Part shown: one piece after another, positions 51,921-60,259 of the stretch | How positions within the stretch are numbered: position 1 is the stretch's first letter | How the letters are laid out: each line of letters opens with the position of its first letter | Translations under genes and position numbers: made by a program | Notes under the pieces: model-generated | The model's database searches: none | Told to the model about the DNA's origin: nothing | The model's input: the letters and a program-made list of their open reading frames with translations, nothing else | Assembly: GCF_016656965.1 (NCBI RefSeq) | Contig: NZ_CP067977.1 | Location: 1,512,501 to 1,576,500 of the forward strand | Direction: 5' to 3' | Origin: Brevundimonas vitisensis | GTDB lineage: Bacteria > Pseudomonadota > Alphaproteobacteria > Caulobacterales > Caulobacteraceae | Length of the DNA: 64,000 nucleotides

Positions 51921-51948
51921 AGGGCCGGGGTGTCGCCACCCCGGCCCT
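51921..51948 (-). terminator. Intrinsic terminator after Flp pilin gene 2
   Basis: GGGCCGGGGTG (51922-51932) pairs with CACCCCGGCCC (51937-51947) around a 4-base loop. On the minus strand the stem is followed by TTTGATGTT. It marks the end of the second pilin transcript, so each pilin gene appears to have its own terminator. Confidence 0.7.
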
Positions 51949-51977
51949 CCGTTACGCTACTGTTTGGTCGGTTTGGC

Positions 51978-52151
51978 TTAGACGCTGCCGCCCATGCCTT
52001 CGACGACTTCGGTGAACTTCTCGCTGATGGTCGTGCCCAGCGCGGTCACGGCGGCGATGATCACGACGGCGATCAGAGCAGCAATCAGGCCGTACTCGAT
52101 CGCCGTGGCACCGGACTCATCCTTGACGAAACGCGAAACGAACTTGGTCAT
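51978..52151 (-). CDS. Flp/Fap-type pilin, copy 2 (identical protein)
   Basis: All 57 residues match the pilin at 51526-51699, while the DNA differs at about ten positions, all apparently synonymous. The ribosome binding site AGAGGA lies seven bases before the ATG at 52151. The upstream regions of the two genes are not alike beyond the first few dozen bases, so they may be controlled separately. Which copy provides the main pilin cannot be told. Confidence 0.95.
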   Translation of the reverse strand: MTKFVSRFVKDESGATAIEYGLIAALIAVVIIAAVTALGTTISEKFTEVVEGMGGSV

Positions 52152-52417
52152 TTGAATATCCTCTTGCTTAAGCGGGCTGGAGACTTGAACCACTGAGGTC
52201 ATCGGCTCCCCGCTTGACCCCCTAGACAGCTACACCATGCAACAGCTGTTTTAAGACAGGATGAATCAAAGAATGATCGCCCCGGATTTCGTGGTTACTG
52301 ATATGTTTACTTAACCCGCAGGCCTGACGAGCGTCGCATCGTTTCAGACTTTCTTGAGGTTTCAGAGCGACCTTGCGCGAGCGCCTCGCGCGCGTCGCAT
52401 CTCTGAAGGCTGTCGCC

Positions 52418-52843
52418 ATGATCCGCTCGCCCCGTCGCCCCGCCATCGCCCGGTTTGCCGCTCTGCTTTCGGCCACGGCCCTGCTCGCCACGGCGGGCGC
52501 CGCCTGTGCCCAGTCCCGTCCGCTGTCGGTCCAGATCGACCAGTCGGCGCGCGTCCAGCTGCGCGCTCCGGCCGGCTCGGTGATCGTGGGCAACCCTCAG
52601 ATCGCCGACGTCACCGTGGTGGATGCCAACACCCTGTTCATCACGGGCAAGGGCTATGGCGTAACCGAGATCGTCGCGGTCGACGCCCTGGGACGCACGG
52701 TCTTCCAGAGCCAGGTGGTGGTCAGCGCTGGCGACACGGGCAATGTACGCGTCTGGCGGGGTGCCCAGGCGACGGAAATGGCGTGTGGGGCCTCCTGCTC
52801 GCCGACGGTCCGGTCAGCTGCCGACGCGCCAGCCGCACCCTGA
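52418..52843 (+). CDS. Stand-alone CpaC-like pilus assembly N-domain protein
   Basis: A 141-residue exported protein: the signal peptide ends 'GAACAQSRPL'. The only domain matches the N-terminal pilus-assembly domain of secretins (PF13629 type): 'VQLRAPAGSVIVGNPQIADVT' (partly quoted) and 'GYGVTEIVAVDALG' correspond to 'VDLPADARDVIVSNPAVAEA' in CpaC of this window. No secretin pore follows. It starts the plus-strand operon with the two TadE-like genes; ATG 52418 is preferred over an upstream TTG. Confidence 0.88.
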   Translation: MIRSPRRPAIARFAALLSATALLATAGAACAQSRPLSVQIDQSARVQLRAPAGSVIVGNPQIADVTVVDANTLFITGKGYGVTEIVAVDALGRTVFQSQVVVSAGDTGNVRVWRGAQATEMACGASCSPTVRSAADAPAAP

Positions 52844-52850
52844 CCTGCTG

Positions 52851-53393
52851 ATGTCGGCTGCCGCCAGACTGCTGCATCGCCTGTCACGCCCCCGGCCCGA
52901 TCGACGCCGCGAGGGTTCGTCGGCGGTCGAGTTCGCCATGCTGGCCCTGCCCTTCTTCTTCATGATGATGTGCATCATCGAGATCGCCTTCGTCTTCGTG
53001 CTCGATTCCGTGCTGGAGAACGCCACGATCGAATCCGGTCGCCTGCTGCGCACGGGGCAGGCCGACACCAGCGACTTCAGCGACACCCGGTTTCGCGACG
53101 AACTGTGCAGCCGGATGAGCATCTTCGAGGCCGACTGCGACGACCGGATCACCATCGACGTGCGGGTCATCCCCCAGTTTTCCAGCCCGAACCTGCCGGA
53201 CCCGATGAGCGGCGGCACCTTTTCGACCGGAGGCCTGGGCTATGACAACGGCAACCCAGGCAGTCTGATGCTGGTGCGCGCCTGGTACCGACACCGGCTG
53301 TTCACCCCCTTCCTGGAACAGGGGCTGTCGCGCCTGGGCGACGGCTATGCCTATCTCAGCGCGACCACCGCCTTCAAGAACGAGCCCTATTGA
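52851..53393 (+). CDS. TadE/TadG-like pseudopilin 1
   Basis: A 180-residue protein with basic N-terminus and the pseudopilin signature 'EGSSAVEFAMLALPFFFMMM', whose Glu precedes the membrane helix. The periplasmic part has two cysteines in 'DELCSRMSIFEADCDD', likely bridged. Minor pilins of this family are cut by the CpaA-type peptidase and support pilus assembly. It starts seven bases after the previous gene and overlaps the next by one base. Confidence 0.9.
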   Translation: MSAAARLLHRLSRPRPDRRREGSSAVEFAMLALPFFFMMMCIIEIAFVFVLDSVLENATIESGRLLRTGQADTSDFSDTRFRDELCSRMSIFEADCDDRITIDVRVIPQFSSPNLPDPMSGGTFSTGGLGYDNGNPGSLMLVRAWYRHRLFTPFLEQGLSRLGDGYAYLSATTAFKNEPY

Positions 53394-53947
53394 TGGTGCG
53401 CCCGATCTCTCTTCGTCGCTGGGGCCTGTTCGGACGGGTGGCGGGCGACCGGCGCGGCGTGTCGGCGGTCGAGTTCGCCATGCTGGCCCCGGTCATGATC
53501 GCCTTCTATTTCGGCCTGGCCGAGTTCTGCCAGGGCTATATGGCGCAGAAGCGGATGGGCCATTCCGCCGCCATGGTCGCCGATCTGGTGGCTCAATCAT
53601 CGGCGGTGACCGGGCGTCAGGTCGATGACATGTTCAACATCGGCGGCCTGATCATGAAGCCGTTCTCGGACGGGCCGCTGAAGCAGCGCGTCAGCAGTGT
53701 CATGCGTGACAACAGCGATCAGATCCGCGTGGTCTGGAGCCAGGGGGACGGCTGGACCGCCCGCGCGGTCGGCAGCACCCTGACCCTGCCCGCCGGACTG
53801 ATCGAACGGGGCGAGACCATCATCGTGGCCGAGGCCACCTATGACTACGACTCGCCGGTCGACTATCTGATGCCCGGCATCACCCGGTTCAGCCACATCT
53901 ACTATCTGCGCCCCAGGATCGTCGAAAGCATTCCCTACACGCCTTGA
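53393..53947 (+). CDS. TadE/TadG-like pseudopilin 2
   Basis: A 184-residue protein: basic start, then 'RGVSAVEFAMLAPVMIAFYF' with the conserved Glu and a hydrophobic helix, and a mostly beta-rich C-terminal part ending 'YLRPRIVESIPYTP'. The ATG at 53393 overlaps the preceding TGA by one base, so the pair is co-translated. Role as in the previous gene. Confidence 0.9.
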   Translation: MVRPISLRRWGLFGRVAGDRRGVSAVEFAMLAPVMIAFYFGLAEFCQGYMAQKRMGHSAAMVADLVAQSSAVTGRQVDDMFNIGGLIMKPFSDGPLKQRVSSVMRDNSDQIRVVWSQGDGWTARAVGSTLTLPAGLIERGETIIVAEATYDYDSPVDYLMPGITRFSHIYYLRPRIVESIPYTP

Positions 53948-54016
53948 TCCCTAGGCCGCGGTCGTCGGCCCTTCGGGACCTCCCGACCCGACGCGGCCGG
54001 ATGCCTGTCCGACTAG

Positions 54017-54084
54017 GCCTCAAGTAGCGCGAAGCGCGGTAGGCCGCCTCAGGAGTGCCTCAAGTAGCGCGAAGCGCGGTAGGC
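54017..54084. repeat. Tandem 28-bp hairpin repeat after the AMP nucleosidase gene
   Basis: Two identical 28-base units (54017-54044 and 54057-54084, period 40) each contain GCGC-GAA-GCGC and GCCT...AGGC arms, so each can form a small hairpin. They end five bases before the AMP nucleosidase stop codon (minus strand). A weaker inverted repeat (GGCCGCG...CGCGGCC) lies at 53954-53998. Confidence 0.8.
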
Positions 54085-54088
54085 CTAC

Positions 54089-55546
54089 TTATCTGAACGG
54101 CGGTTCGTCGAAGGCGCGCAGTTTGCGCGAGTGCAGCCGCACGCCCTCCTCACGCAGCAGGTCCACCGCCTGGATGCCGATCTGCAGATGCTCCGAGATC
54201 GACCCCTCGTAGAAGCGGTTCGCCTGTCCCGGCAGCTTGATCTCGCCATGCAGCGGCTTGTCCGAGACACACAGCAGGGTCCCGTAGGGCACGCGGAAGC
54301 GGTAGCCCTGGGCTGCGATGGTGGCGCTCTCCATGTCGATGGCCACGGCCCGGCTCTGGTTGAAGCGCAGGGCCGATTTGGAATAGCGCAGCTCCCAGTT
54401 CCGGTCGTCGGTGGTGACCACCGTGCCCGTGCGCAGCCGGCGTTTGACCTCTTCGCCCGGCGCGCCCGACACCTGCTTGGCCGCGTCATAGAGTGCGCGC
54501 TGAACCTCGGCGATCGACGGAATGGGGATATCCGGCGGCAGCACGGCGTCCAGCACATGGTCGTCGCGCAGATAGGCGTGGGCCAGGACGTAGTCGCCGA
54601 TCGTCTGTGACGGCCGCAGCCCCCCACAGTGACCAATCATCATCCAGGCGTGCGGCCGGGTGACAGCCAGGTGATCACAGATGGTCTTGGCATTGGATGG
54701 TCCGACGCCGATGTTGACCAGGGTGATGCCCACATGGCCCGGCGCGGTCAGGTGATAGGCTGGCATCTGGTGCCGCCGCCAGGCCGTGTCGAGAATGGCC
54801 AGTTCAGGGTCGGGGTTGTCGCGTGTGATGACGACGCCACCGGCACACGACAGGGTCTCATAGGCGCTGTTCGGATCGGCCAGCTGGGCACAGGCCCACC
54901 GCACGAACTCATCGACGTAGCGGTGATAGTTGGTGAACAGGATATAGGACTGCACGTCCTCGACCGGGGTGCCGGTATAGTGCCTCAGCCGCGCCAGGGA
55001 GAAATCGGTCCGCAGGCCGTCAAACTGGGCCAGCGGAAAGTCCTGTTCGAGATCAAACAGGCCGTCCGAAATCTCGTCGCCGATATGGGCCAGGTCCGTC
55101 GTCGGGAACCAGCGGGCGATCGCTGCGGTCTGACTGCGGTCCAGAACCACATCCGAGCCGTCCAGCACATAGGGGAAGGGGATTTCCTGATCGGAGGGCA
55201 CCACTTCGAAGGTGGCACCGTAATCCTGCTCCAGCAGGCGCAGCTGCTCGGCCAGATAGGGCCGGAACAGATCGGGACGGGTGATGGTGGTGGAGTAAAC
55301 CCCCTGGCGCGAAATCCGCGCATAGGCCCGGGGCTCCAGATCATTCGGACGGTCGCCGAACCAGCTGACCCTCAGCATGGGATAGGCGAACAGGCCATCG
55401 GCCCTGGCCTGGGGATCGGCACGTTCGCCGGTCTGAAGGAAGGTCTTCACCGCGGACCGCAGATTGGCGACCGACTGGGTGTAAAGGGTTTGAAGGCGGT
55501 CCAGCGCCGCCGGGCCCGTCATGGGGGCGTTCTTCGATTCTGTCAT
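54089..55546 (-). CDS. amn: AMP nucleosidase
   Basis: A 485-residue enzyme with the AMP nucleosidase N-terminal domain ('YPMLRVSWFGDRPNDLEPRAY' region, partly quoted) and a C-terminal nucleoside phosphorylase-type domain with 'ITLVNIGVGPSNAKTICDHL' and 'MMIGHCGGLRPSQTIGDYV' (partly quoted). It splits AMP into adenine and ribose 5-phosphate in purine salvage. Length fits the family. It is convergent with the TadE operon. Confidence 0.95.
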   Translation of the reverse strand: MTESKNAPMTGPAALDRLQTLYTQSVANLRSAVKTFLQTGERADPQARADGLFAYPMLRVSWFGDRPNDLEPRAYARISRQGVYSTTITRPDLFRPYLAEQLRLLEQDYGATFEVVPSDQEIPFPYVLDGSDVVLDRSQTAAIARWFPTTDLAHIGDEISDGLFDLEQDFPLAQFDGLRTDFSLARLRHYTGTPVEDVQSYILFTNYHRYVDEFVRWACAQLADPNSAYETLSCAGGVVITRDNPDPELAILDTAWRRHQMPAYHLTAPGHVGITLVNIGVGPSNAKTICDHLAVTRPHAWMMIGHCGGLRPSQTIGDYVLAHAYLRDDHVLDAVLPPDIPIPSIAEVQRALYDAAKQVSGAPGEEVKRRLRTGTVVTTDDRNWELRYSKSALRFNQSRAVAIDMESATIAAQGYRFRVPYGTLLCVSDKPLHGEIKLPGQANRFYEGSISEHLQIGIQAVDLLREEGVRLHSRKLRAFDEPPFR

Positions 55547-55617
55547 GGCCTCCTCTAACGGAAGATCATGACCTTGGCGAGACGGTGACGCTTGCCCTGT
55601 TTTCGGCCGTCAGATCG

Positions 55618-56448
55618 TCAGGGGCGGACATCGCTCTGGACTTCGGTCACGACCAGGGCGTCGTCCTGGATTTCGAAACCGATCACCGCCTGACCGCCGG
55701 ACGGACAGCAGTTGCCGTCCTGATCGCGCCACAGGCCGGTCGTGGCCCTGAGCGAGGGATAGTCGAACGCTACCCCTTTCCACACCGACCGCCCGGGCGG
55801 CAGATGCTGATCCAGGGTGTCGCGCCAGGTCTCTGTATCGAGCTGGATCAGGGGCTGGGCGGTGCCCGGCACCCAGCGGAACAGGCGATCGACGTTGAAG
55901 GCCCCGGTGCCGGCGGACCACCCTGCGACCGCGACATAGAGCTGGTCCCTGTGACGGAACACGACCGGCGGCTCATAGAAGACCCCGTCGAAATCCCATG
56001 CGGTCGGCGTCAGATGCGCCCCGGCATCCGTCAGCAGCACAAAGCCCGCCCCAACGCCGTCCTCCGGCGTGAAGCCGTCCTGCAGCTGCCAATACAGCCG
56101 GTGCTCGCCCATGGTGACATAGCCGCCGGACGGAGAGGTGCAGCCACTCAGCCGGATGGCGATGCAGCCTTCTGGCAGATCGGTCGCCCGAACCTCCACG
56201 CCTCGGACCTTGGTGTCCCGGTCCGCAGATGCGGCCCAGAGGGTCCGCCAGTGTTCGTCGATCTCGGCCGGCGTCGTGGTCTCGGCGCGTTCCATCAGCC
56301 ATGCGGCGCGCTGGCGATCAATGTCCAGCGGCGTGGGACTGACAGCGCGCGCGGCCGTATAGGCGCGCTCGACCGCTTGAGGGCCTGGAGACTGCGCCAG
56401 GGCCGGCGTGCCCATGAGTGTGAGAATGACGGCGGCGGTGAGACGCAT
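55618..56448 (-). CDS. Exported protein, unknown function
   Basis: A 276-residue protein with signal peptide ending 'TPALAQSPG'. The mature region has many short strands and aromatic residues, e.g. 'GCIAIRLSGCTSPSGGYVTMG' (partly quoted) with two cysteines, 'YEPPVVFRHRDQLYVAVAGWS' (partly quoted) and 'DGNCCPSGGQAVIGFEI'. The spacing is like a beta-propeller or beta-sandwich, but no family is recognised. It is 71 bases upstream of the AMP nucleosidase gene on the same strand. Confidence 0.7.
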   Translation of the reverse strand: MRLTAAVILTLMGTPALAQSPGPQAVERAYTAARAVSPTPLDIDRQRAAWLMERAETTTPAEIDEHWRTLWAASADRDTKVRGVEVRATDLPEGCIAIRLSGCTSPSGGYVTMGEHRLYWQLQDGFTPEDGVGAGFVLLTDAGAHLTPTAWDFDGVFYEPPVVFRHRDQLYVAVAGWSAGTGAFNVDRLFRWVPGTAQPLIQLDTETWRDTLDQHLPPGRSVWKGVAFDYPSLRATTGLWRDQDGNCCPSGGQAVIGFEIQDDALVVTEVQSDVRP

Positions 56449-56510
56449 GGAATACTCCCTTGGGCCCTACCCTGCGCCTTTAGCCGCGCCTGTCCACTGA
56501 CGCGGCCTGA

Positions 56511-57365
56511 TCAGCCCAGTTCGCGGTGGAAAAAGGCCGAGACATCGTCCAGCACCGGCGCCTTCTTGCGGAACAGGGGCGAGAAGGTCGCGATCAGGTC
56601 GGCATGGTTCAGGCCGGGGTACAGCTTGGCCTCGCTGCGCCCCCCCACCGCCCGCATCCTGTCGTTCAGAATGATGGTGTCCTCATCATGGACCACGCGG
56701 TCGTCCGTGCCGTGGCCTAACCACAGCGGCGGCGCATCGGCGCGCGCAAAGGTCACCGGCTGTGTCTGCAGGGGATCCGGGGCCTGACCGAAGGCATTGA
56801 TCGATGAGGCGACGTCGAGCGGCAGAAACTCGTAGGGCCCGGCAAGGCCCGCTGCCGCGCCGATCAGATCCGGCTGACCCACGGCGGCCATATAGCGCCG
56901 GTCCAGCGCGATCATCATCGCCAGATGGGCCCCTGCCGAGTGCCCGGCTACGCCCAGCGTCTCGGAGCGGCCACCATATTGCCCCGCCACCTCCGCCACC
57001 CGTGCCGTCGCGGCGGCGGCATCCTCGATAAAGGTCGGAAACCGGACCTCGGGCACCAGTCGATAGTCGGGCAGGGCCACCAGGAACCCCCGGGCCGCCA
57101 GCGCCTGCGCAGCCCAGCCATAGAGGCTACGGTCGCCTGAATCCCAGCCGCCGCCATAGAAGAAGACGACGGTCGGCACCGGTCCTTGGGCATTGGTGGG
57201 GCCATAGAGGTCGAATTTCTGGCGGGGGTCCGGTCCGTATTCCAGATTGCGGGCCATGCGTCCGGCGGTGCGGTCGCGGGGCCCCAAGCCATTCAAAAGG
57301 CCGAGCGGTGAACACGCCGCCGCCAGAGCCCCCAGGGCGGGGGCGAACAATCCACGTCGGGTCAT
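56511..57365 (-). CDS. Alpha/beta hydrolase (esterase), lipoprotein-like
   Basis: A 284-residue esterase of the BD-FAE/hormone-sensitive lipase-like group. 'VVFFYGGGWDSGDR' supplies the oxyanion loop, Ser lies in 'GHSAGAHLAMM', Asp in 'GHGTDDRVVHD' and His in 'GLNHADLI'. The N-terminus 'MTRRGLFAPALGALAAACS' has a twin Arg and a lipobox-like Cys18, so it may be a Tat-exported lipoprotein. Natural substrate unknown. Confidence 0.87.
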   Translation of the reverse strand: MTRRGLFAPALGALAAACSPLGLLNGLGPRDRTAGRMARNLEYGPDPRQKFDLYGPTNAQGPVPTVVFFYGGGWDSGDRSLYGWAAQALAARGFLVALPDYRLVPEVRFPTFIEDAAAATARVAEVAGQYGGRSETLGVAGHSAGAHLAMMIALDRRYMAAVGQPDLIGAAAGLAGPYEFLPLDVASSINAFGQAPDPLQTQPVTFARADAPPLWLGHGTDDRVVHDEDTIILNDRMRAVGGRSEAKLYPGLNHADLIATFSPLFRKKAPVLDDVSAFFHRELG

Positions 57366-57604
57366 GCGAACACAGGCTCTGAAGCCGCTGGGTAGGTGGT
57401 CATGCTGCAGATACGCACGAACCCGCCATTCGGCTCAAAATTCTCGCTGGGGGCGGGCACCACCTAAGAAAAAACGTCCTGTTTCGGAGCACTTGTAAGA
57501 TTTCCGCAGTGAGACTGTCGCAAAACATTTACATGGGCGACAAAAGGCGCATTATTCCTCCGAGTCCTGACGTTTTCAGGCTCCTTTCTTTTGGAGCTAT
57601 GCCC

Positions 57605-57910
57605 ATGTCCCGCCTGACCGCCACCTTGGCCGCACTGGCCCTGGCCACCACCTTTGCCGCGCCGGCCATGGCGATCGAGCCGCAGGGCACGACCGCTGCC
57701 CCGGCCCGCGCCGTGATGATCTGTGCTTCCGATTCTGCCACGCGGCGCAGTTTCGAGCGCGAGCATGGCACAGCGCCCGTCTTCGTCACCGCCCGCGACG
57801 CCCTGGCTGCGGCCTCGTCCGGCGAGACCTGGTCCACCCCGCGCTGCATGACCGAGCGCGAGCACGCCCGCCTGGTGCAGATGAACAGCGAGCGCGCCGC
57901 CGCCCGCTAA
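57605..57910 (+). CDS. Small exported protein, unknown
   Basis: A 101-residue protein with signal peptide ending 'APAMA-IEPQG'. ATG 57605 is chosen over ATG 57599 because the GGAG at 57593-57596 is at normal spacing only from the second. The mature 78 residues have two cysteines ('MICASDSATRR' and 'PRCMTERE') and the sequence 'REHGTAPVFVTARDALAA'. No family recognised. A strong terminator follows. Confidence 0.75.
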   Translation: MSRLTATLAALALATTFAAPAMAIEPQGTTAAPARAVMICASDSATRRSFEREHGTAPVFVTARDALAAASSGETWSTPRCMTEREHARLVQMNSERAAAR

Positions 57911-57931
57911 GGCCAGCCTTCGCGGCACTAA

Positions 57932-57971
57932 AAAGGGGGCGGGTCCGCTGGACCCGCCCCCTTTCTATTTT
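57932..57971 (+). terminator. Strong intrinsic terminator
   Basis: AAAGGGGGCGGGTCC pairs with GGACCCGCCCCCTTT around a short GCT loop (15-bp stem), followed by CTATTTTT. It ends the small exported-protein gene. Confidence 0.9.
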
Positions 57972-58073
57972 TCCAACAGCGCGGTCAGAAGGCCCGCCCT
58001 ATCGACCCGACGCGCTGGGCGTTCCAACAGCGCGGTCAGAAGGCTCCGCCTTCTCGACCCGACGCGCTGGGCT
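57971..58073. repeat. Tandem 51-bp hairpin repeat
   Basis: Two copies (57971-58021 and 58022-58073) share TTCCAACAGCGCGGTCAGAAGGC and a common end CGACCCGACGCGCTGGGC. In the second copy AGAAGGC-TCC-GCCTTCT folds perfectly, extended by GGTC/GACC and CAGCGCG/CGCGCTG arms. The first copy has lost the inner pairing. The block fills the gap between the terminator and the stop codon of the S9 peptidase gene, on which it borders. Confidence 0.8.
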
Positions 58074-60183
58074 ATTCCGCCCCGTCGCCGATGTGCTTGT
58101 CCAGCCAGCCGAAGACCTCATTGTGCCATTGCAGGCTGTTCTGGGGCTTCAGGACCCAGTGGTTCTCGTCCGGGAAGACCAGCAGACGGCTTTCGATCCC
58201 CTGGCGCTGCAGAGCCGTGAAGGTCGACAGGGCCTGGGTCGTGGGCACGCGGAAGTCCCGGTCGCCCTGGATCACCAGCATCGGCGTGCGCCACTTCTGG
58301 ACATGGTTGGCCGGGTTGAAGCGCTGATATTCCCGCGCGTTCTCATAGGGGGTGCCGCCGTTCTCCCATTCGGTGAACCACAGCTCCTCGGTCGAATAGC
58401 CCATGGCGAAGGTGTCGAAGACCCCGTCGTGGTTCACCAGGCATTTGAAACTGTCCTGCCAGTTGCCGGCGATCCAGTTGATCATATAGCCGCCGTAGGA
58501 CGCCCCCAGGGCACAGGCCCGGTCGCCATCCAGGAAGGGATAGGCCTCCTGCGCGTGGGCCCAGCCCTTTTGCAGGTCTTCCAGCGGACGGTCGCCCCAG
58601 TGCTGGCTGATCGCGTCGGTAAAGGCTTGGCCGTAACCGACCGAGCCGTGGAAATCGATCATCACCACCGCATAGCCGGCCCCGGCATAGCTTTGCGGGT
58701 TCCAGCGGAAGGACCAGCTGTTGCCAAACGACCCCTGAGGTCCGCCGTGGATCAGGAAGGCCACCGGATAGGTCTGACCCTCCACATAGTTGGCCGGCTT
58801 GATGACATAGCCGTGCACCGTCTCGCCGTTCCATCCGGCAAAGGTGAACTGCTCGGCCTCGCCGAAGGCACGCTGGGCCAGTTCAGGGTTCACCTCGGTC
58901 AGACGGCGCGGCATCTCGCGGCCGCGATAGGTCTTGAAGAACAAATCCGACGGCGCAGTCAGCGTGTCCTGGGCAAAAACGATGCCTGATGGGGTCAGGT
59001 CGAAGGCCGAGACATGGCCCGGCCCGGTGATCGGCACGACCATCCCGTTGCGCGTATCGATGGCAAAGATCCGCACCTGACCCACGTCCTGGGCGGTGGT
59101 GTAGAGGGTCGTCCCGTCCTGCGACCACTGCAGGCTGTCGGCCGAACGGTCCCAGTTCCCTGCGACCTGGCGTACCTGGCCGGTCTCGACGTCCTTCAGG
59201 AAGATTTCGAACTTGTCGGCCTCGAAGCCGGGGCGGGCCATGGCGCGGTAGGCCAGGGTCTTGCCGTCGGGCGAGAACACCGGCCCGGCGTCCCAGGCGG
59301 GGTTTTCGGCGGTCAGGTTTTCGAAGGTGCCGTCACCGCTCAGGCCGTTCGTGCGCCACAGTTCGAAATTGGTGCTCCACGGCTCGCTCTGTCCGGCCTG
59401 GCGCGCCGAAAAGACGATGGCCTGTCCGTCGGGCGTGAAGGTGAAGTCGCTTTCGTCGCCGAACGGCTTGGACGGCGTGTCGCCGTCAAAGCCCTTTGTG
59501 ACCCAGACCGGATCGCCCTCGACCGCGCCACTGGCCCCGATCGACTGGACGAAAAGATGGTTCTGGGTGCCGTCATTCCAGGTATCCCAGTGACGCACGA
59601 ACATCCGATCATAGACCAGGCCGGTCGACTTGCGATCGGCCGCCTCGGCCGCCCGCGCCACCGAACAGGCCAGATCCGCACAGTCGGGATAGACCGCCAG
59701 CGACATCGCCAGCCGGTCGCCCTGGGGGCTGAGGCGATAGGCATTTACGTCGGTCGGCAGCATCGTGACCTGGGTCGCGGCGACGCCCTGAACATCCGTC
59801 ACCCACACCTGGCTGGAGCCCGACCGACCCGAGAGGAAGTAGAGTTTTCCATCCGGCGACCAGCGCGCGGTATTGGCCCCTTCGTCCGAAATGCCGAGGC
59901 GGCGGGGTGCCTCGTCGCTCTCCAGGTCCTTGATGTAGAGGCTGGTAACACCACGGTTTGCGGCCATGTCGGTCGCGCGGACGGCATAGGCCACATACCG
60001 ACCGTCCGGAGACACCTGGGGGTCGGACAGGCGGTTCAGCTCGATCATTTCCTCATAGCCAAAGGGCTGCACTGCCGCCGCATCCACCAGCGAAGGCTCG
60101 GCCGTCGATTGGGCGAGGACCGGATTGGCGGCCATCAAGGCCAGGGCGGCGCAGGCGGCGGTCAGCAGAGTGCGATGACGCAT
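58072..60183 (-). CDS. S9 family prolyl oligopeptidase-type peptidase, copy A
   Basis: A 703-residue exported peptidase: the signal peptide ends 'NPVLAQSTAE'. The N-terminal part is a WD-like propeller ('LSDPQVSPDGRYVAYAVR', 'LSPQGDRLAM', 'SPDGKTLAYR'). The C-terminal hydrolase has Ser in 'GASYGGYMINWI', Asp in 'IQGDRDFRVPT' and His in 'DENHWVLKP'. It belongs to the acylaminoacyl peptidase/DPP group and likely trims peptides in the periplasm. Its neighbour at 60260 is a paralogue. Confidence 0.93.
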   Translation of the reverse strand: MRHRTLLTAACAALALMAANPVLAQSTAEPSLVDAAAVQPFGYEEMIELNRLSDPQVSPDGRYVAYAVRATDMAANRGVTSLYIKDLESDEAPRRLGISDEGANTARWSPDGKLYFLSGRSGSSQVWVTDVQGVAATQVTMLPTDVNAYRLSPQGDRLAMSLAVYPDCADLACSVARAAEAADRKSTGLVYDRMFVRHWDTWNDGTQNHLFVQSIGASGAVEGDPVWVTKGFDGDTPSKPFGDESDFTFTPDGQAIVFSARQAGQSEPWSTNFELWRTNGLSGDGTFENLTAENPAWDAGPVFSPDGKTLAYRAMARPGFEADKFEIFLKDVETGQVRQVAGNWDRSADSLQWSQDGTTLYTTAQDVGQVRIFAIDTRNGMVVPITGPGHVSAFDLTPSGIVFAQDTLTAPSDLFFKTYRGREMPRRLTEVNPELAQRAFGEAEQFTFAGWNGETVHGYVIKPANYVEGQTYPVAFLIHGGPQGSFGNSWSFRWNPQSYAGAGYAVVMIDFHGSVGYGQAFTDAISQHWGDRPLEDLQKGWAHAQEAYPFLDGDRACALGASYGGYMINWIAGNWQDSFKCLVNHDGVFDTFAMGYSTEELWFTEWENGGTPYENAREYQRFNPANHVQKWRTPMLVIQGDRDFRVPTTQALSTFTALQRQGIESRLLVFPDENHWVLKPQNSLQWHNEVFGWLDKHIGDGAE

Positions 60184-60259
60184 CGGGCAAAATCCTTATC
60201 AACGACCCCAGAGGCCTAGCATCGGCAAGGCGGGGACGAAAGCAGACGAAACCAGGGGC

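Noticed and set aside
54017..58073. CRISPR-like repeats
   Set aside because: Only two copies at each site, no equal-length unique spacers and no cas genes; the units are hairpins in tandem.
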